64,000 bases of DNA, taken from contig CAYZPB010000001.1 in assembly GCA_964480445.1 (NCBI GenBank), positions 1 through 64,000 of the forward strand, written 5' to 3'. The position numbers were made by a program, and so were the translations under genes. Under the pieces are notes generated by a model. The model worked only from the letters and a program-made list of their open reading frames with translations. It was not told where the DNA came from and did not search any database. The stretch's first letter is position 1; each line of letters opens with the position of its first letter. This document shows positions 53,509 through 62,028 of the stretch, one piece after another. The DNA comes from CAYZPB01 sp964480445 (GTDB taxonomy: Bacteria; Bacillota; Bacilli; Tepidibacillales; Tepidibacillaceae).

Positions 53509-53526
53509 CTTATTAAGGAGGGGTTT

Positions 53527-54072
53527 ATGATGGGTGGACAATTTCATGCAACAACAATTTTTGCAATCAAACACAAAGGTGAGTCGGTGATGATTGGCGA
53601 TGGACAAGTTACACTTGCTAACTCAGTAATTATGAAGAAAACCGCTAAAAAAGTGAGAAAACTTTATAACGATACGATTATAGCAGGTTTTGCTGGATCT
53701 GTAGCTGATGCATTCTCTTTGTTTGAGAAATTTGAAGGCAAGCTTGAAAAATATAGTGGAAATTTACAACGTTCAGCCGTGGAACTTGCAAAAGATTGGC
53801 GCTCTGACAAAGTATTACGCAAACTTGAAGCCCTACTAATTGTAATGGATAATAATAGTTTATTGCTTATTTCTGGTAGCGGCGAGGTAATTGAGCCTGA
53901 TGACAGTATGATAGCTATTGGTTCCGGTGGAAATTATGCACTTAGCGCTGGACGAGCATTAGTGCAGTATGCACCTGAACTATCTGCTAGTGACATTGCA
54001 CAAGCGGCAATGAATATTGCTGCCGATATCTGTGTTTATACAAATCACAATTTCACATTAGAAAAATTATAA
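53527..54072 (+). CDS. hslV: ATP-dependent protease subunit HslV (ClpQ/CodW)
   Basis: HslV (181 aa) forms the double-hexamer peptidase of the HslUV protease. After a short leader (MMGGQFHA) comes TTIFAIKHKGESVMIGDGQVTL, with the presumed catalytic threonine first, then the conserved GDGQVT and GFAGSVADAFSLFEKFE. Unlike B. subtilis CodW (MSSF...) there is no serine next to the initiator Met, so cleavage before TTIF is likely. AAGGAGGGG precedes two possible starts, ATG 53527 and 53530. The unfoldase gene follows 10 bases later. Confidence 0.95.
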   Translation: MMGGQFHATTIFAIKHKGESVMIGDGQVTLANSVIMKKTAKKVRKLYNDTIIAGFAGSVADAFSLFEKFEGKLEKYSGNLQRSAVELAKDWRSDKVLRKLEALLIVMDNNSLLLISGSGEVIEPDDSMIAIGSGGNYALSAGRALVQYAPELSASDIAQAAMNIAADICVYTNHNFTLEKL

Positions 54073-54082
54073 GGAGAACATA

Positions 54083-55468
54083 ATGAGTAAAATAAATGTA
54101 TTAACACCAAAAGAAATAGTAACTGAGTTAGATAAATACGTTATTGGTCAAGGTGCGGCGAAACAAGCTGTCGCAGTAGCCTTACGCAATCGTTATCGTC
54201 GCAGTTTGCTTACGGACGAACTAAAAGAAGAAATTATGCCAAAAAATATTCTAATGATCGGCCCTACAGGCGTTGGGAAAACCGAAATTGCGAGGAGATT
54301 AACAAAATTGGTTGGTGCTCCTTTTGTTAAGGTGGAGGCAACTAAATTTACGGAGGTAGGTTATGTTGGTCGAGACGTGGAATCAATGGTGCGCGACTTA
54401 GTTGATATCTCAATCAGAATGGTAAAAGCTGAAAAAACTGAAGCAGTCGCGGAGCAGGCAGAGAACCGAGCAAATGATCGGATTATCGAATTACTTGCTC
54501 CTAGTGTTAAGCGCGAAAAAGCTTCTAGCAACCCCTTTGATATGTTGTTTGGAGGGCAGGCGCAAGATGAGGAAGTTGAACTTCCAGCCGAGGATGAAAC
54601 ATTAAGTCAGAAAAGACGCTCGCTTAAGTTTCGATTATTAAAAGGTGAACTTGAAGATGAAATGATTGAGATTGAATATGAAGAGAGTGCTCAAATTCCT
54701 GATGTTTTCTCTGGCGCCGAGCAGATGGGGATAAATATGCAGGATTTATTTGGCGGTCTATTTCCGAAGAAAAAGAAAAAAAGAATGGTTGCTGTTAAAG
54801 ATGCTCGAGAATTTATAAAACACGAAGAAGCAGAGAAATTGATTGATATGGACGCGATTATTCAGGAAGCTGTTGAACGCGCGGAAGAGTCGGGAATTAT
54901 TTTTATTGACGAGATTGACAAAATTGCTAGCAGAGAACATGGTCCAGATATTTCCCGCGAGGGTGTACAGCGCGATATCCTGCCAATTGTAGAAGGTTCG
55001 ACTGTTGTAACGAAATATGGTCCGATTAAAACCGATTACATTCTGTTTATTGCGGCTGGTGCCTTTCATATGTCGAAGCCTTCAGATCTTGTACCGGAGC
55101 TACAGGGTAGATTTCCAATTCGTGTTGAACTGAGCAGTCTTTCTGCAGACGATTTTGTAAGGATCTTAACGGAACCCAAAAACTCTCTGCTTAAACAATA
55201 TAAAGCTCTTTTAGATACGGAAGAAATCGAAATTGTTTTTACTGATGAAGCAATTCTGGAAATTGCGAAAATGGCTTACGAGGTCAATCAGGAGATGGAG
55301 AATATTGGTGCGCGAAGATTAAGCACCTTATTAGAAAAGCTGCTAGAGGACTTATCTTTTTCCGCTTCTGATATCGCACCGGCAACCATCACAATCACAC
55401 CCGAATATGTTAATGAAAAACTAGAAGCTCTTGTTAAGAATAAAGATTTGTCACAATATATTTTGTAA
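54083..55468 (+). CDS. hslU: ATP-dependent protease ATPase subunit HslU (ClpY/CodX)
   Basis: HslU (461 aa) is the AAA+ unfoldase that feeds HslV. It starts TPKEIVTELDKYVIGQGAAK. Walker A GPTGVGKTEIARRL is near residue 60, the pore loop region is VEATKFTEVGYVGRD, the intermediate I-domain (about 110-240) is variable and ends in a lysine-rich stretch, and Walker B IIFIDEIDKIAS is near 272. The sensor and C-terminal ENIGARRLSTLLEKLLED are intact, as is the C-terminal ending SQYIL that inserts into HslV. It lies 18 bp before codY. Confidence 0.97.
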   Translation: MSKINVLTPKEIVTELDKYVIGQGAAKQAVAVALRNRYRRSLLTDELKEEIMPKNILMIGPTGVGKTEIARRLTKLVGAPFVKVEATKFTEVGYVGRDVESMVRDLVDISIRMVKAEKTEAVAEQAENRANDRIIELLAPSVKREKASSNPFDMLFGGQAQDEEVELPAEDETLSQKRRSLKFRLLKGELEDEMIEIEYEESAQIPDVFSGAEQMGINMQDLFGGLFPKKKKKRMVAVKDAREFIKHEEAEKLIDMDAIIQEAVERAEESGIIFIDEIDKIASREHGPDISREGVQRDILPIVEGSTVVTKYGPIKTDYILFIAAGAFHMSKPSDLVPELQGRFPIRVELSSLSADDFVRILTEPKNSLLKQYKALLDTEEIEIVFTDEAILEIAKMAYEVNQEMENIGARRLSTLLEKLLEDLSFSASDIAPATITITPEYVNEKLEALVKNKDLSQYIL

Positions 55469-55486
55469 CTAAACTGGGAGGAAAAG

Positions 55487-56260
55487 ATGAATCTATTAAC
55501 TAAAACAAGAAGAATAAATTCGCGATTACAGAAAACTGCTGGACATGCGATCGATTTCAATGAGATTGCTGAAGTTTTAAGCGAGGTTATCGATGCTAAT
55601 ATTTTTGTTGTAAGTCCAAGTGGAGAACTACTGGGATTAAAAATTGCAAAACCAATCGATAACAAGCGTGTTATGTTAATGATTAAAGAGCGACGCTTTC
55701 CAACAAAATATAACTCGCAACTCTTGGAGCAAGATAACACAATTTTTAACATCGGAATCGATAATCCCCTTACTTCTTTTCCAGAGGAGATGAAAGAAGT
55801 TTTCGGGAATAGTTACACCGCTTTAATCCCTATTACTGGGGGCGGTTTACGAGTCGGCACGCTAATTATTGGACGATTAGATCAACCTTTCACTGACGAT
55901 GATCTAGTATTGGGAGAATACAGTGCTACGGTGATTGGTATGGAAATTCTTAGAGTTAAATCTGAGCAGGTTGAACGAGAGACGCGCGATAGCGCAGTTA
56001 TCGATATTGCAATGAGGTCACTTTCGTACAGCGAATTAGAAGCTGCACAGCATATTTTCAAGCATCTAGCTAATAAGGAAGGTTTGGTAGTTGCTAGCAA
56101 AATTGCAGATGACGCAGGAATTACTCGCAGTGTAATTGTCAATGCTTTAAGCAAACTTGAAAGCGCTGGTGTTATTGAAACAAGATCACTAGGGATGAAA
56201 GGGACCTATATTCGAGTAAATAACGATAAACTATTTTCCGAATTGAAAGCTTGTAAGTAA
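55487..56260 (+). CDS. codY: GTP- and branched-chain amino acid-sensing pleiotropic repressor CodY
   Basis: CodY (257 aa) represses stationary-phase, amino acid transport and synthesis genes when GTP and branched-chain amino acids are high. The N-terminal GAF ligand domain spans about 1-155 (LLTKTRRINSRLQKTAGH, then SPSGELLG). The C-terminal winged helix carries the DNA-reading helix ASKIADDAGITRSVIVNAL (about 203-221). GGGAGGAAAAG precedes the ATG. It ends the xerC-hslUV-codY run; no flagellar genes follow, in contrast to B. subtilis. Confidence 0.97.
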   Translation: MNLLTKTRRINSRLQKTAGHAIDFNEIAEVLSEVIDANIFVVSPSGELLGLKIAKPIDNKRVMLMIKERRFPTKYNSQLLEQDNTIFNIGIDNPLTSFPEEMKEVFGNSYTALIPITGGGLRVGTLIIGRLDQPFTDDDLVLGEYSATVIGMEILRVKSEQVERETRDSAVIDIAMRSLSYSELEAAQHIFKHLANKEGLVVASKIADDAGITRSVIVNALSKLESAGVIETRSLGMKGTYIRVNNDKLFSELKACK

Positions 56261-56280
56261 GCAAATAACCGCACGCTATC

Positions 56281-56309
56281 TTGCAAACGCTAGTTGCTTG
56301 TGTTATATT
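56281..56309 (+). promoter_or_regulatory. Putative extended -10 promoter for rpsB-tsf
   Basis: TTGCAA (56281-56286), 17 bases, then TATATT (56304-56309) preceded by TG one base upstream (an extended -10). It lies 20 bases after codY and gives an rpsB leader of about 100 bases. Confidence 0.65.
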
Positions 56310-56340
56310 ATTAGGGGTAAAAAAACACACATTAAGGGAT

Positions 56341-56371
56341 TTAATTATGGTGCTGAAACAGTCGTAATTAA
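56341..56371 (+). promoter_or_regulatory. Candidate structured leader of rpsB
   Basis: TTAATTA (56341-56347) pairs with TAATTAA (56365-56371), and an inner CTG-AAA-CAG hairpin lies at 56353-56361. The hairpin encloses a six-codon reading frame (MVLKQS, 56347-56367) preceded by AAGGGA. The position suggests autoregulation of S2, but I do not recognise a described family. Confidence 0.4.
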
Positions 56372-56413
56372 TAATGAACTTAGTGGAGGAAAAAACCAAA
56401 GGAGGTGAAAGAT

Positions 56414-57259
56414 ATGGCAATGATCTCTATGAAACAGTTGTTAGAAGCCGGTGTACATTTTGGGCACCAGACTCGACGCTGGAATCCTAAGATGGAACGC
56501 TATATCTTTACAGAAAGAAACGGTATTTATATTATTGATTTACAGAAAACGGTTAAAAAAATCGATGAGGCTTATAATTTCGTAAAAGAATTATCAGCAG
56601 CTAACAAATCGATTTTATTTGTAGGCACTAAGAAACAAGCGCAAGATGCAGTAAAGGAAGAAGCAATTCGTTCTGACAGTTTCTATATTAATCAGAGATG
56701 GCTTGGTGGTACCCTAACTAACTTTGAAACAATTCAAAAGTCAATTAATCGTTTGAAAGAACTTGAGGGAATGGAAATTGACGGGACATTTGAAGTCTTA
56801 CCTAAAAAAGAAGTAATCATTTTGAAGAAAGAAATGGATCGACTAGAGAAATTCCTAGGTGGAATCAAAGATATGCGGAGACTGCCTGGAGCGATATTTA
56901 TTATTGATCCAAGAAAAGAAAGAATTGCAGTCGCTGAGGCACGTAAATTGAATATTCCAATTGTGGCAATCGTTGATACAAATTGTGATCCTGATGAGAT
57001 TGACTATGTAATACCTGGCAACGATGACGCAATTAGAGCAGTTAAGTTAATTACAGGAAAAATGGCTGATGCTGTTATTGAAGGTAAAGAAGGTCACGCA
57101 GAGGGAGAAGTAGTTGAGACTGCTGAGAAGCCTGGAAAACCTGAGCCTAAAGTTGTTAAGACTGTTAAAACTGAGGAAATTGAAGCAGTTGTAGAAGAAG
57201 AAACAGATGAAACAGATGAAACAGACAAAGCAGAAACAGTCGTTACGACAGTAGAATAA
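56414..57259 (+). CDS. rpsB: 30S ribosomal protein S2
   Basis: S2 (281 aa). The conserved core runs from ISMKQLLEAGVHFGHQTRRW to about residue 225 (VDTNCDPDEIDYVIPGNDDAIRAV). A C-terminal extension of about 50 residues follows, rich in Glu, Thr, Val and Asp, with a threefold 9-bp repeat at 57200-57226 encoding ETD units. The tail is longer than in B. subtilis S2. ATG 56414 follows AAAGGAGGTGAAAG. It is co-transcribed with tsf, 31 bp downstream. Confidence 0.97.
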   Translation: MAMISMKQLLEAGVHFGHQTRRWNPKMERYIFTERNGIYIIDLQKTVKKIDEAYNFVKELSAANKSILFVGTKKQAQDAVKEEAIRSDSFYINQRWLGGTLTNFETIQKSINRLKELEGMEIDGTFEVLPKKEVIILKKEMDRLEKFLGGIKDMRRLPGAIFIIDPRKERIAVAEARKLNIPIVAIVDTNCDPDEIDYVIPGNDDAIRAVKLITGKMADAVIEGKEGHAEGEVVETAEKPGKPEPKVVKTVKTEEIEAVVEEETDETDETDKAETVVTTVE

Positions 57260-57290
57260 ATAGGATAAAAAGTTTAAAGGGGGCAAATAA

Positions 57291-57941
57291 ATGGAGATAA
57301 GTGCTGCATTAGTTAAAGAACTACGTGAAAAAACTGGTGTTGGTATGATGGAGTGCAAAAAAGCGCTAGTCGATGCTAAGGGCGATATCGATAAGGCAAT
57401 CGAGCTTTTACGCGAGAGAGGAATTGCTTTAGCTGACAAGAAAGCTGGCAGGATTGCTAGCGAGGGGCTTGTTGATTCGTATATACATGCTGGGGGAAGA
57501 ATCGGCGTATTAGTTGAAGTAAACTGTGAGACTGATTTTGTAACAAAAACTGATGAATTCAAGATTTTTGTAAAAGATATAGCAATGCATATTGCCGCAA
57601 CAGATCCGCTTTACATTAGTAGAGATGAAGTTCCCGCTGAGTTAATTCAAAAGGAGAGCGATATCCTTCGACAACAAGCAGTAACTGAGGGTAAACCTGA
57701 GAATATCGTTGAAAAGATCGTTGAAGGACGAATAGATAAGTTTTATGAAGAAATATGTTTGCTTGAACAACCGTTTATCAAGGACACTGATAAAACAGTT
57801 GAAGACTTATTAAAAGAAAAAATTGCAAAAATTGGTGAGAATATCAATATTAGACGCTTTGCAAGATTCCACCTTGGTGAAGGATTAGAAAAGAAGAGCT
57901 GCGATTTTGCTGCAGAGGTTCAAGCTCAGACTAAAGCATAG
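57291..57941 (+). CDS. tsf: Elongation factor Ts (short form)
   Basis: EF-Ts (216 aa) recharges EF-Tu with GTP. The N-terminal UBA-like part has VKELREKTGVGMMECKKAL. The core has CETDFVTKTDEF (the TDFV motif contacting EF-Tu), IAMHIAATDPLYISRDEVP, and EGKPENIVEKIVEGRI. It is about 75 residues shorter than B. subtilis EF-Ts because one core subdomain is absent, a form common in Clostridia. AAGGGGGCAAATAA is the ribosome binding site. A strong terminator follows. Confidence 0.96.
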   Translation: MEISAALVKELREKTGVGMMECKKALVDAKGDIDKAIELLRERGIALADKKAGRIASEGLVDSYIHAGGRIGVLVEVNCETDFVTKTDEFKIFVKDIAMHIAATDPLYISRDEVPAELIQKESDILRQQAVTEGKPENIVEKIVEGRIDKFYEEICLLEQPFIKDTDKTVEDLLKEKIAKIGENINIRRFARFHLGEGLEKKSCDFAAEVQAQTKA

Positions 57942-57949
57942 AATTAGTT

Positions 57950-57980
57950 AATAGGAACACTGACAGTGTTCCTATTTTTA
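57950..57980 (+). terminator. Rho-independent terminator after tsf
   Basis: An almost fully self-complementary stretch (AATAGGAACACTG / CAGTGTTCCTATT) giving an 11-bp or longer stem with a small loop, followed by TTTTTAAC. It begins 9 bases after the tsf stop and separates rpsB-tsf from pyrH. Confidence 0.9.
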
Positions 57981-58017
57981 ACTAACAACAATTAACTGTA
58001 ATGGAGTGATAATTGAT

Positions 58018-58740
58018 ATGATGCAAGCAAAGTATAAAAGAGTCATTCTGAAAATAAGTGGTGAGGCACTAGCTGGAGAAGTTGGTCATGGTATCGACCC
58101 GCAGGTGATATCCTCCATTGCAAATCAAATAAAAGAGATTGTAGAGATGGATGTCGAGGTCGGAATAGTGGTTGGTGGGGGTAATATATGGCGTGGCGTT
58201 GCAGGGAGTTCTAAAGGCATGGATCGAGCAACAGCCGATTACATGGGGATGCTAGCAACTGTCATTAATGGATTAGCTTTACAAGATTCTTTAGAAAATA
58301 TCGATGTCTCAACAAGATTACAGACTTCAATTGAGATGCGACAGGTTGCTGAACCTTACATAAGACGACGGGCAATCCGCCATCTAGAGAAGAAACGTGT
58401 AGTAATTTTTGCTGCAGGCACGGGCAATCCCTTCTTTTCAACCGACACAGCTGCTGCACTACGAGCTACGGAGGTTGAGGCTGATGTTATATTAATGGCT
58501 AAAAACAAAACCGAGGGTGTTTATTCTAGTGATCCCTTATTAGATAAGACCGCTACTATGTATGAGACTCTGACCTATCTTGAAGTTATTCAGAACGGGC
58601 TCGGCGTTATGGATTCTACCGCTTCCTCGTTAAGTATGGATAATCAAATACCGATGATTGTATTTAATATATCTAAAGAAGGAAATATCAAAAAAGTAAT
58701 ATGTGGTGAAAAAATTGGTACGATAATAGGAGGGGAGTAA
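58018..58740 (+). CDS. pyrH: Uridylate kinase
   Basis: UMP kinase (240 aa) of the amino-acid-kinase fold. It shows YKRVILKISGEALAG, VGIVVGGGNIWRG (about 47-59), MDRATADYMGMLATVINGLALQ and the C-terminal VFNISKEGNIKKVI. It makes UDP for nucleotide and wall-precursor synthesis. Start choice: ATG 58018 (then 58021) follows GGAGTGATAATTGAT; GTG 58006 overlaps that site and is unlikely. It leads the frr-uppS-cdsA-dxr-rseP-ispG run. Confidence 0.96.
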   Translation: MMQAKYKRVILKISGEALAGEVGHGIDPQVISSIANQIKEIVEMDVEVGIVVGGGNIWRGVAGSSKGMDRATADYMGMLATVINGLALQDSLENIDVSTRLQTSIEMRQVAEPYIRRRAIRHLEKKRVVIFAAGTGNPFFSTDTAAALRATEVEADVILMAKNKTEGVYSSDPLLDKTATMYETLTYLEVIQNGLGVMDSTASSLSMDNQIPMIVFNISKEGNIKKVICGEKIGTIIGGE

Positions 58741-58742
58741 TA

Positions 58743-59300
58743 ATGAGTAGTCAAATAATAACTGAAATGTCGGAACGGATGGATAAGGCAATTGAGTCTC
58801 TAAGACGAGATTTAGCGACAGTTCGTACGGGCAGAGCTAATGCAGCATTATTAGATAAAGTCAGTTTTGAATATTATGGCGTCATAACACCAGTAAATCA
58901 AGCTGCCAATATCACAACACCAGATGTGCGCACAATTTCAATCCAACCCTGGGACAAAAGCACGCTCGGAGAAATAGAAAAAGCAATTCAAAAATCGGAT
59001 TTAGGACTTGCTCCAAACAACGATGGAACAGTTATTAGATTAAGTATTCCAATGTTGACAGAGGAAAGACGCAAAGAACTTTCAAAAATAGCTAAAAGAA
59101 TTGGTGAAGATAGCAAGGTAGCTGTTAGAAATATTCGTCGTGATGTTAATGATGAGTTAAAGCAACAAGAGAAAGACAAAATAATTTCTGAGGATGATTC
59201 GCATCGTATTTTAGATGAGATTCAGAAGGTTACGGATAAATACATTGCCCAAATCGATGAGGTTATAGATCTTAAAGAACAAGAAATAATGGAAGTATAG
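58743..59300 (+). CDS. frr: Ribosome recycling factor
   Basis: RRF (185 aa, standard) splits post-termination ribosomes with EF-G. Visible are MDKAIESLRRDLATVRTGRA (about 12-31), YYGVITPVNQAANI, SIQPWDKSTLGEIEKAI and the C-terminal helix region with RNIRRDVNDELKQQEKDK. AGGAGGGG at the pyrH end serves as ribosome binding site, 2 bases separating the two genes. Confidence 0.97.
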   Translation: MSSQIITEMSERMDKAIESLRRDLATVRTGRANAALLDKVSFEYYGVITPVNQAANITTPDVRTISIQPWDKSTLGEIEKAIQKSDLGLAPNNDGTVIRLSIPMLTEERRKELSKIAKRIGEDSKVAVRNIRRDVNDELKQQEKDKIISEDDSHRILDEIQKVTDKYIAQIDEVIDLKEQEIMEV

Positions 59301-59326
59301 ACTAGTTTGTACATACGGAGGCGCTT

Positions 59327-60058
59327 ATGTCTATTTCCGATAAGCTTACAATTGATTACACACGTATCCCGAAACATGTAGCCATCATTATGGACGGAAA
59401 CGGCAGATGGGCAAAAGCTCGTAATCTCCCGCGAATTGCGGGTCATAAGGCTGGAATGAGCACTGTGATTGAGATAGCGAAAACTGCCAACAGACTAGGG
59501 GTTGAAATTGCAACTTTCTTTGCGTTTTCCACAGATAATTGGAAACGTCCAGAGCATGAAGTCCAATTTTTAATGGGCTTGCCGACACAATTTTTAGTTG
59601 AAAACTTGGATGAAATAGTTGCTAATAATTTACAAATACAAGTTATCGGTAATTTAGCTGGTTTACCAGAACATACGATTGAAGCGATTGCTACTGCAAA
59701 AGATAAGACTAGTTGTAACACTGGTACCATTCTTAATTTTGCTATGAATTATGGTGGGCGAAGAGAACTGATCGAGGCAATAAAGAAGCTCCACCAAGAA
59801 TTAATCACAGACAAAATTGAATTTGAAGATTTAGATGAGAATATGTTTTCAAGTTATTTAACCACTGCTGGTTACCCTGATCCCGAACTATTGATAAGAA
59901 CTAGTGGTGAATTAAGGCTTAGCAACTTTTTAATTTGGCAACTTGCATATGCTGAACTCTGGTTTACACAAGTATATTGGCCTGATTTTACACCTGAGCT
60001 ATTCAAAAGGGCGATTGCTGACTATCAACAACGTAGCAGAAGATTTGGCGGCATATAA
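59327..60058 (+). CDS. uppS: Isoprenyl transferase (undecaprenyl diphosphate synthase)
   Basis: UppS (243 aa) is a cis-prenyltransferase that builds the C55 lipid carrier for wall synthesis. The pyrophosphate-binding HVAIIMDGNGRWAKAR (catalytic D23) is at about 17-32. FFAFSTDNWKRP, NYGGRREL and LLIRTSGELRLSNFLIWQ follow. GGAGGCGCTT precedes the ATG. Downstream dxr and ispG make the isoprenoid precursors it uses, so the run is functionally coherent. Confidence 0.96.
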   Translation: MSISDKLTIDYTRIPKHVAIIMDGNGRWAKARNLPRIAGHKAGMSTVIEIAKTANRLGVEIATFFAFSTDNWKRPEHEVQFLMGLPTQFLVENLDEIVANNLQIQVIGNLAGLPEHTIEAIATAKDKTSCNTGTILNFAMNYGGRRELIEAIKKLHQELITDKIEFEDLDENMFSSYLTTAGYPDPELLIRTSGELRLSNFLIWQLAYAELWFTQVYWPDFTPELFKRAIADYQQRSRRFGGI

Positions 60059-60073
60059 TAGGGGAGTGACAAA

Positions 60074-60853
60074 ATGAAAAATCGAGTTATCACTGCTATA
60101 ATCGGTGCTGCTATTTTCTTATTCTTACTAGTAATAGGCGGTCTATCATTTTCGGCTTTCATCTTTTTAATTACAGCAATTGGTTATTATGAATACATAC
60201 GTATGCATAAATTAAGAATATTATCAATTGAGAGTGTCTGGGGGTTATTAGCAATAACACTTATATTTATTGATAATATATTTTTAGCTGGTGTAAATTC
60301 ATTTGTAATTGTTTTAATTATGATTGCTGGCTACTTTTTTATTATGCTTTCATCAAAGAACCAGGTAAATTTTGACACAATATCATATATAACACTCGGA
60401 GTTATTTATTTGGCTTTTAGCTTTGTTGCAATATTAGAAGTACGTGCCATGGAAGATGGATTATTATTAATTTTATTCGTCCTAGCTATTACCTGGGGCT
60501 CTGATATCGGTGCTTTCTTCGTAGGTAGCAAATTTGGTAAAAAGCGACTTGCTCCTTCGATTAGTCCAAAGAAGTCGATTGAAGGTGCACTTGGTGGAAT
60601 CTTGTTTGCCTTTATCGTTTCACTGGGCTTCATTTTTATATTTACTGAAACAAATATTTTGCTAATTGTTCTGGTTGCTATCGGTATTTCAATTGTAGGA
60701 CAGTGTGGCGATTTAATTGAATCGGCATTGAAACGCTTGAAAAATGTTAAAGATTCCGGCAGTCTACTCCCCGGACATGGAGGGATACTAGATCGTTTTG
60801 ATAGCCTGATTTTAATATTTTTTGTAGTTTATATACTACTTGCATTTATTTAA
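60074..60853 (+). CDS. cdsA: Phosphatidate cytidylyltransferase
   Basis: CdsA (259 aa) makes CDP-diacylglycerol from phosphatidate and CTP. It has about seven hydrophobic segments. The conserved C-terminal region has WGSDIGAFFVGSKFGKKRL, SPKKSIEGALGG (about 167-178) and the family signature LPGHGGILDRFDSLI near the end. GGGGAGTGAC precedes the ATG. CDP-diacylglycerol feeds phosphatidylglycerol and finally cardiolipin, made by the cls product at 24637-26079. Confidence 0.96.
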   Translation: MKNRVITAIIGAAIFLFLLVIGGLSFSAFIFLITAIGYYEYIRMHKLRILSIESVWGLLAITLIFIDNIFLAGVNSFVIVLIMIAGYFFIMLSSKNQVNFDTISYITLGVIYLAFSFVAILEVRAMEDGLLLILFVLAITWGSDIGAFFVGSKFGKKRLAPSISPKKSIEGALGGILFAFIVSLGFIFIFTETNILLIVLVAIGISIVGQCGDLIESALKRLKNVKDSGSLLPGHGGILDRFDSLILIFFVVYILLAFI

Positions 60854-60872
60854 CACACTAAGGATGATAAAA

Positions 60873-62024
60873 GTGAAAAAAAACATTGTAATTCTTGGCT
60901 CAACCGGCTCAATTGGTGTGCAAGCACTTGAAGTAATTGAAGAAAATAGTGAATTATTCAATGTTTGTGCTTTAGCTGCTGGACATAATATTGATTTGCT
61001 TGAAAAACAAATCAGAAAATTTAAACCGGAAATTGTCTCAGTTGCTAATAAGATGCTTGCTGAAAAGCTTGCTCACCAACTTAACAACAATACCAAAATA
61101 GTCTTCGGTTTAGAGGGATTGAACGAATTAGCAAGTAATGAGAGCGCAGACTTTGTTTTAAACAGCCTAGTTGGAAGCATTGGTCTGTTACCTACCATCT
61201 CTGCGATAAAAGCCCGTAAAACGATAGGCTTGGCTAACAAGGAGACTCTTGTAGCTGGCGGACAACTCGTAATGGATCTTGTAAAAGAGCATAATGTTAA
61301 CTTGATACCAATAGATAGTGAACATTCTGCTGTTTTTCAAGCTTTAAATGGCGAGGAGCTTAAAAGTGTAGATAAAATTATTTTAACAGCCTCCGGAGGC
61401 TCATTTCGTGATAAAATGAGAGAAGAACTAGCGGATGTTACGATCGCGGATGCTTTAAATCATCCTAACTGGGAGATGGGTGCTAAAATTACGATTGATT
61501 CTGCAACTATGGTTAATAAAGGTTTAGAAGTTATTGAGGCTCATTGGTTGTTTGGTATACCCTATGAACAGATTGAAGTTTTAATTCATCCGGAGAGTAT
61601 TATCCATTCAATGGTTCAGTATGTTGATAAATCTGTAATTGCTCAACTAAGTAATCCGGACATGAAATTACCAATCCAATACGCTCTAACTTATCCAGAA
61701 AGAATCAATCTTAACATTAAAGAACTTGATTTTCTTTCCTGTGCTAAACTTACCTTCAAAAAACCATGTTATAACCGCTTTCCTGCACTAAAGCTTGCTT
61801 ACCAAAGTGGTATAGCTGGCGGTATTACGCCAACAATTTTCAATGCTGCTAATGAAGCTGCGGTCATTGCTTTTTTAAATGAAAAAATTCCGTTTTTAGC
61901 AATTGAAGAGGTTATTTCAAGGGTTTTAGATAAGCATCAAAAGATAAGCTCTCCAGATCTAGAAGAGATTATCAATGCTGATAAATGGGCTCGAATGAAA
62001 GCAGATACTTTGATCGATAAATAG
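60873..62024 (+). CDS. dxr: 1-deoxy-D-xylulose-5-phosphate reductoisomerase
   Basis: Dxr/IspC (383 aa) makes methylerythritol phosphate in the non-mevalonate isoprenoid pathway. The NADPH loop is VILGSTGSIGVQAL (about 5-18). IPIDSEHSAVFQAL with the metal aspartate and glutamate, TASGGSFRD, and HPNWEMGAKITIDSATMVNKG follow. GTG 60873 is preferred with AAGGATG 7 bases upstream; ATG 60864 is in frame but sits inside that site. Its partner enzyme gene ispG lies two genes on. Confidence 0.96.
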   Translation: MKKNIVILGSTGSIGVQALEVIEENSELFNVCALAAGHNIDLLEKQIRKFKPEIVSVANKMLAEKLAHQLNNNTKIVFGLEGLNELASNESADFVLNSLVGSIGLLPTISAIKARKTIGLANKETLVAGGQLVMDLVKEHNVNLIPIDSEHSAVFQALNGEELKSVDKIILTASGGSFRDKMREELADVTIADALNHPNWEMGAKITIDSATMVNKGLEVIEAHWLFGIPYEQIEVLIHPESIIHSMVQYVDKSVIAQLSNPDMKLPIQYALTYPERINLNIKELDFLSCAKLTFKKPCYNRFPALKLAYQSGIAGGITPTIFNAANEAAVIAFLNEKIPFLAIEEVISRVLDKHQKISSPDLEEIINADKWARMKADTLIDK

Positions 62025-62028
62025 GGGG

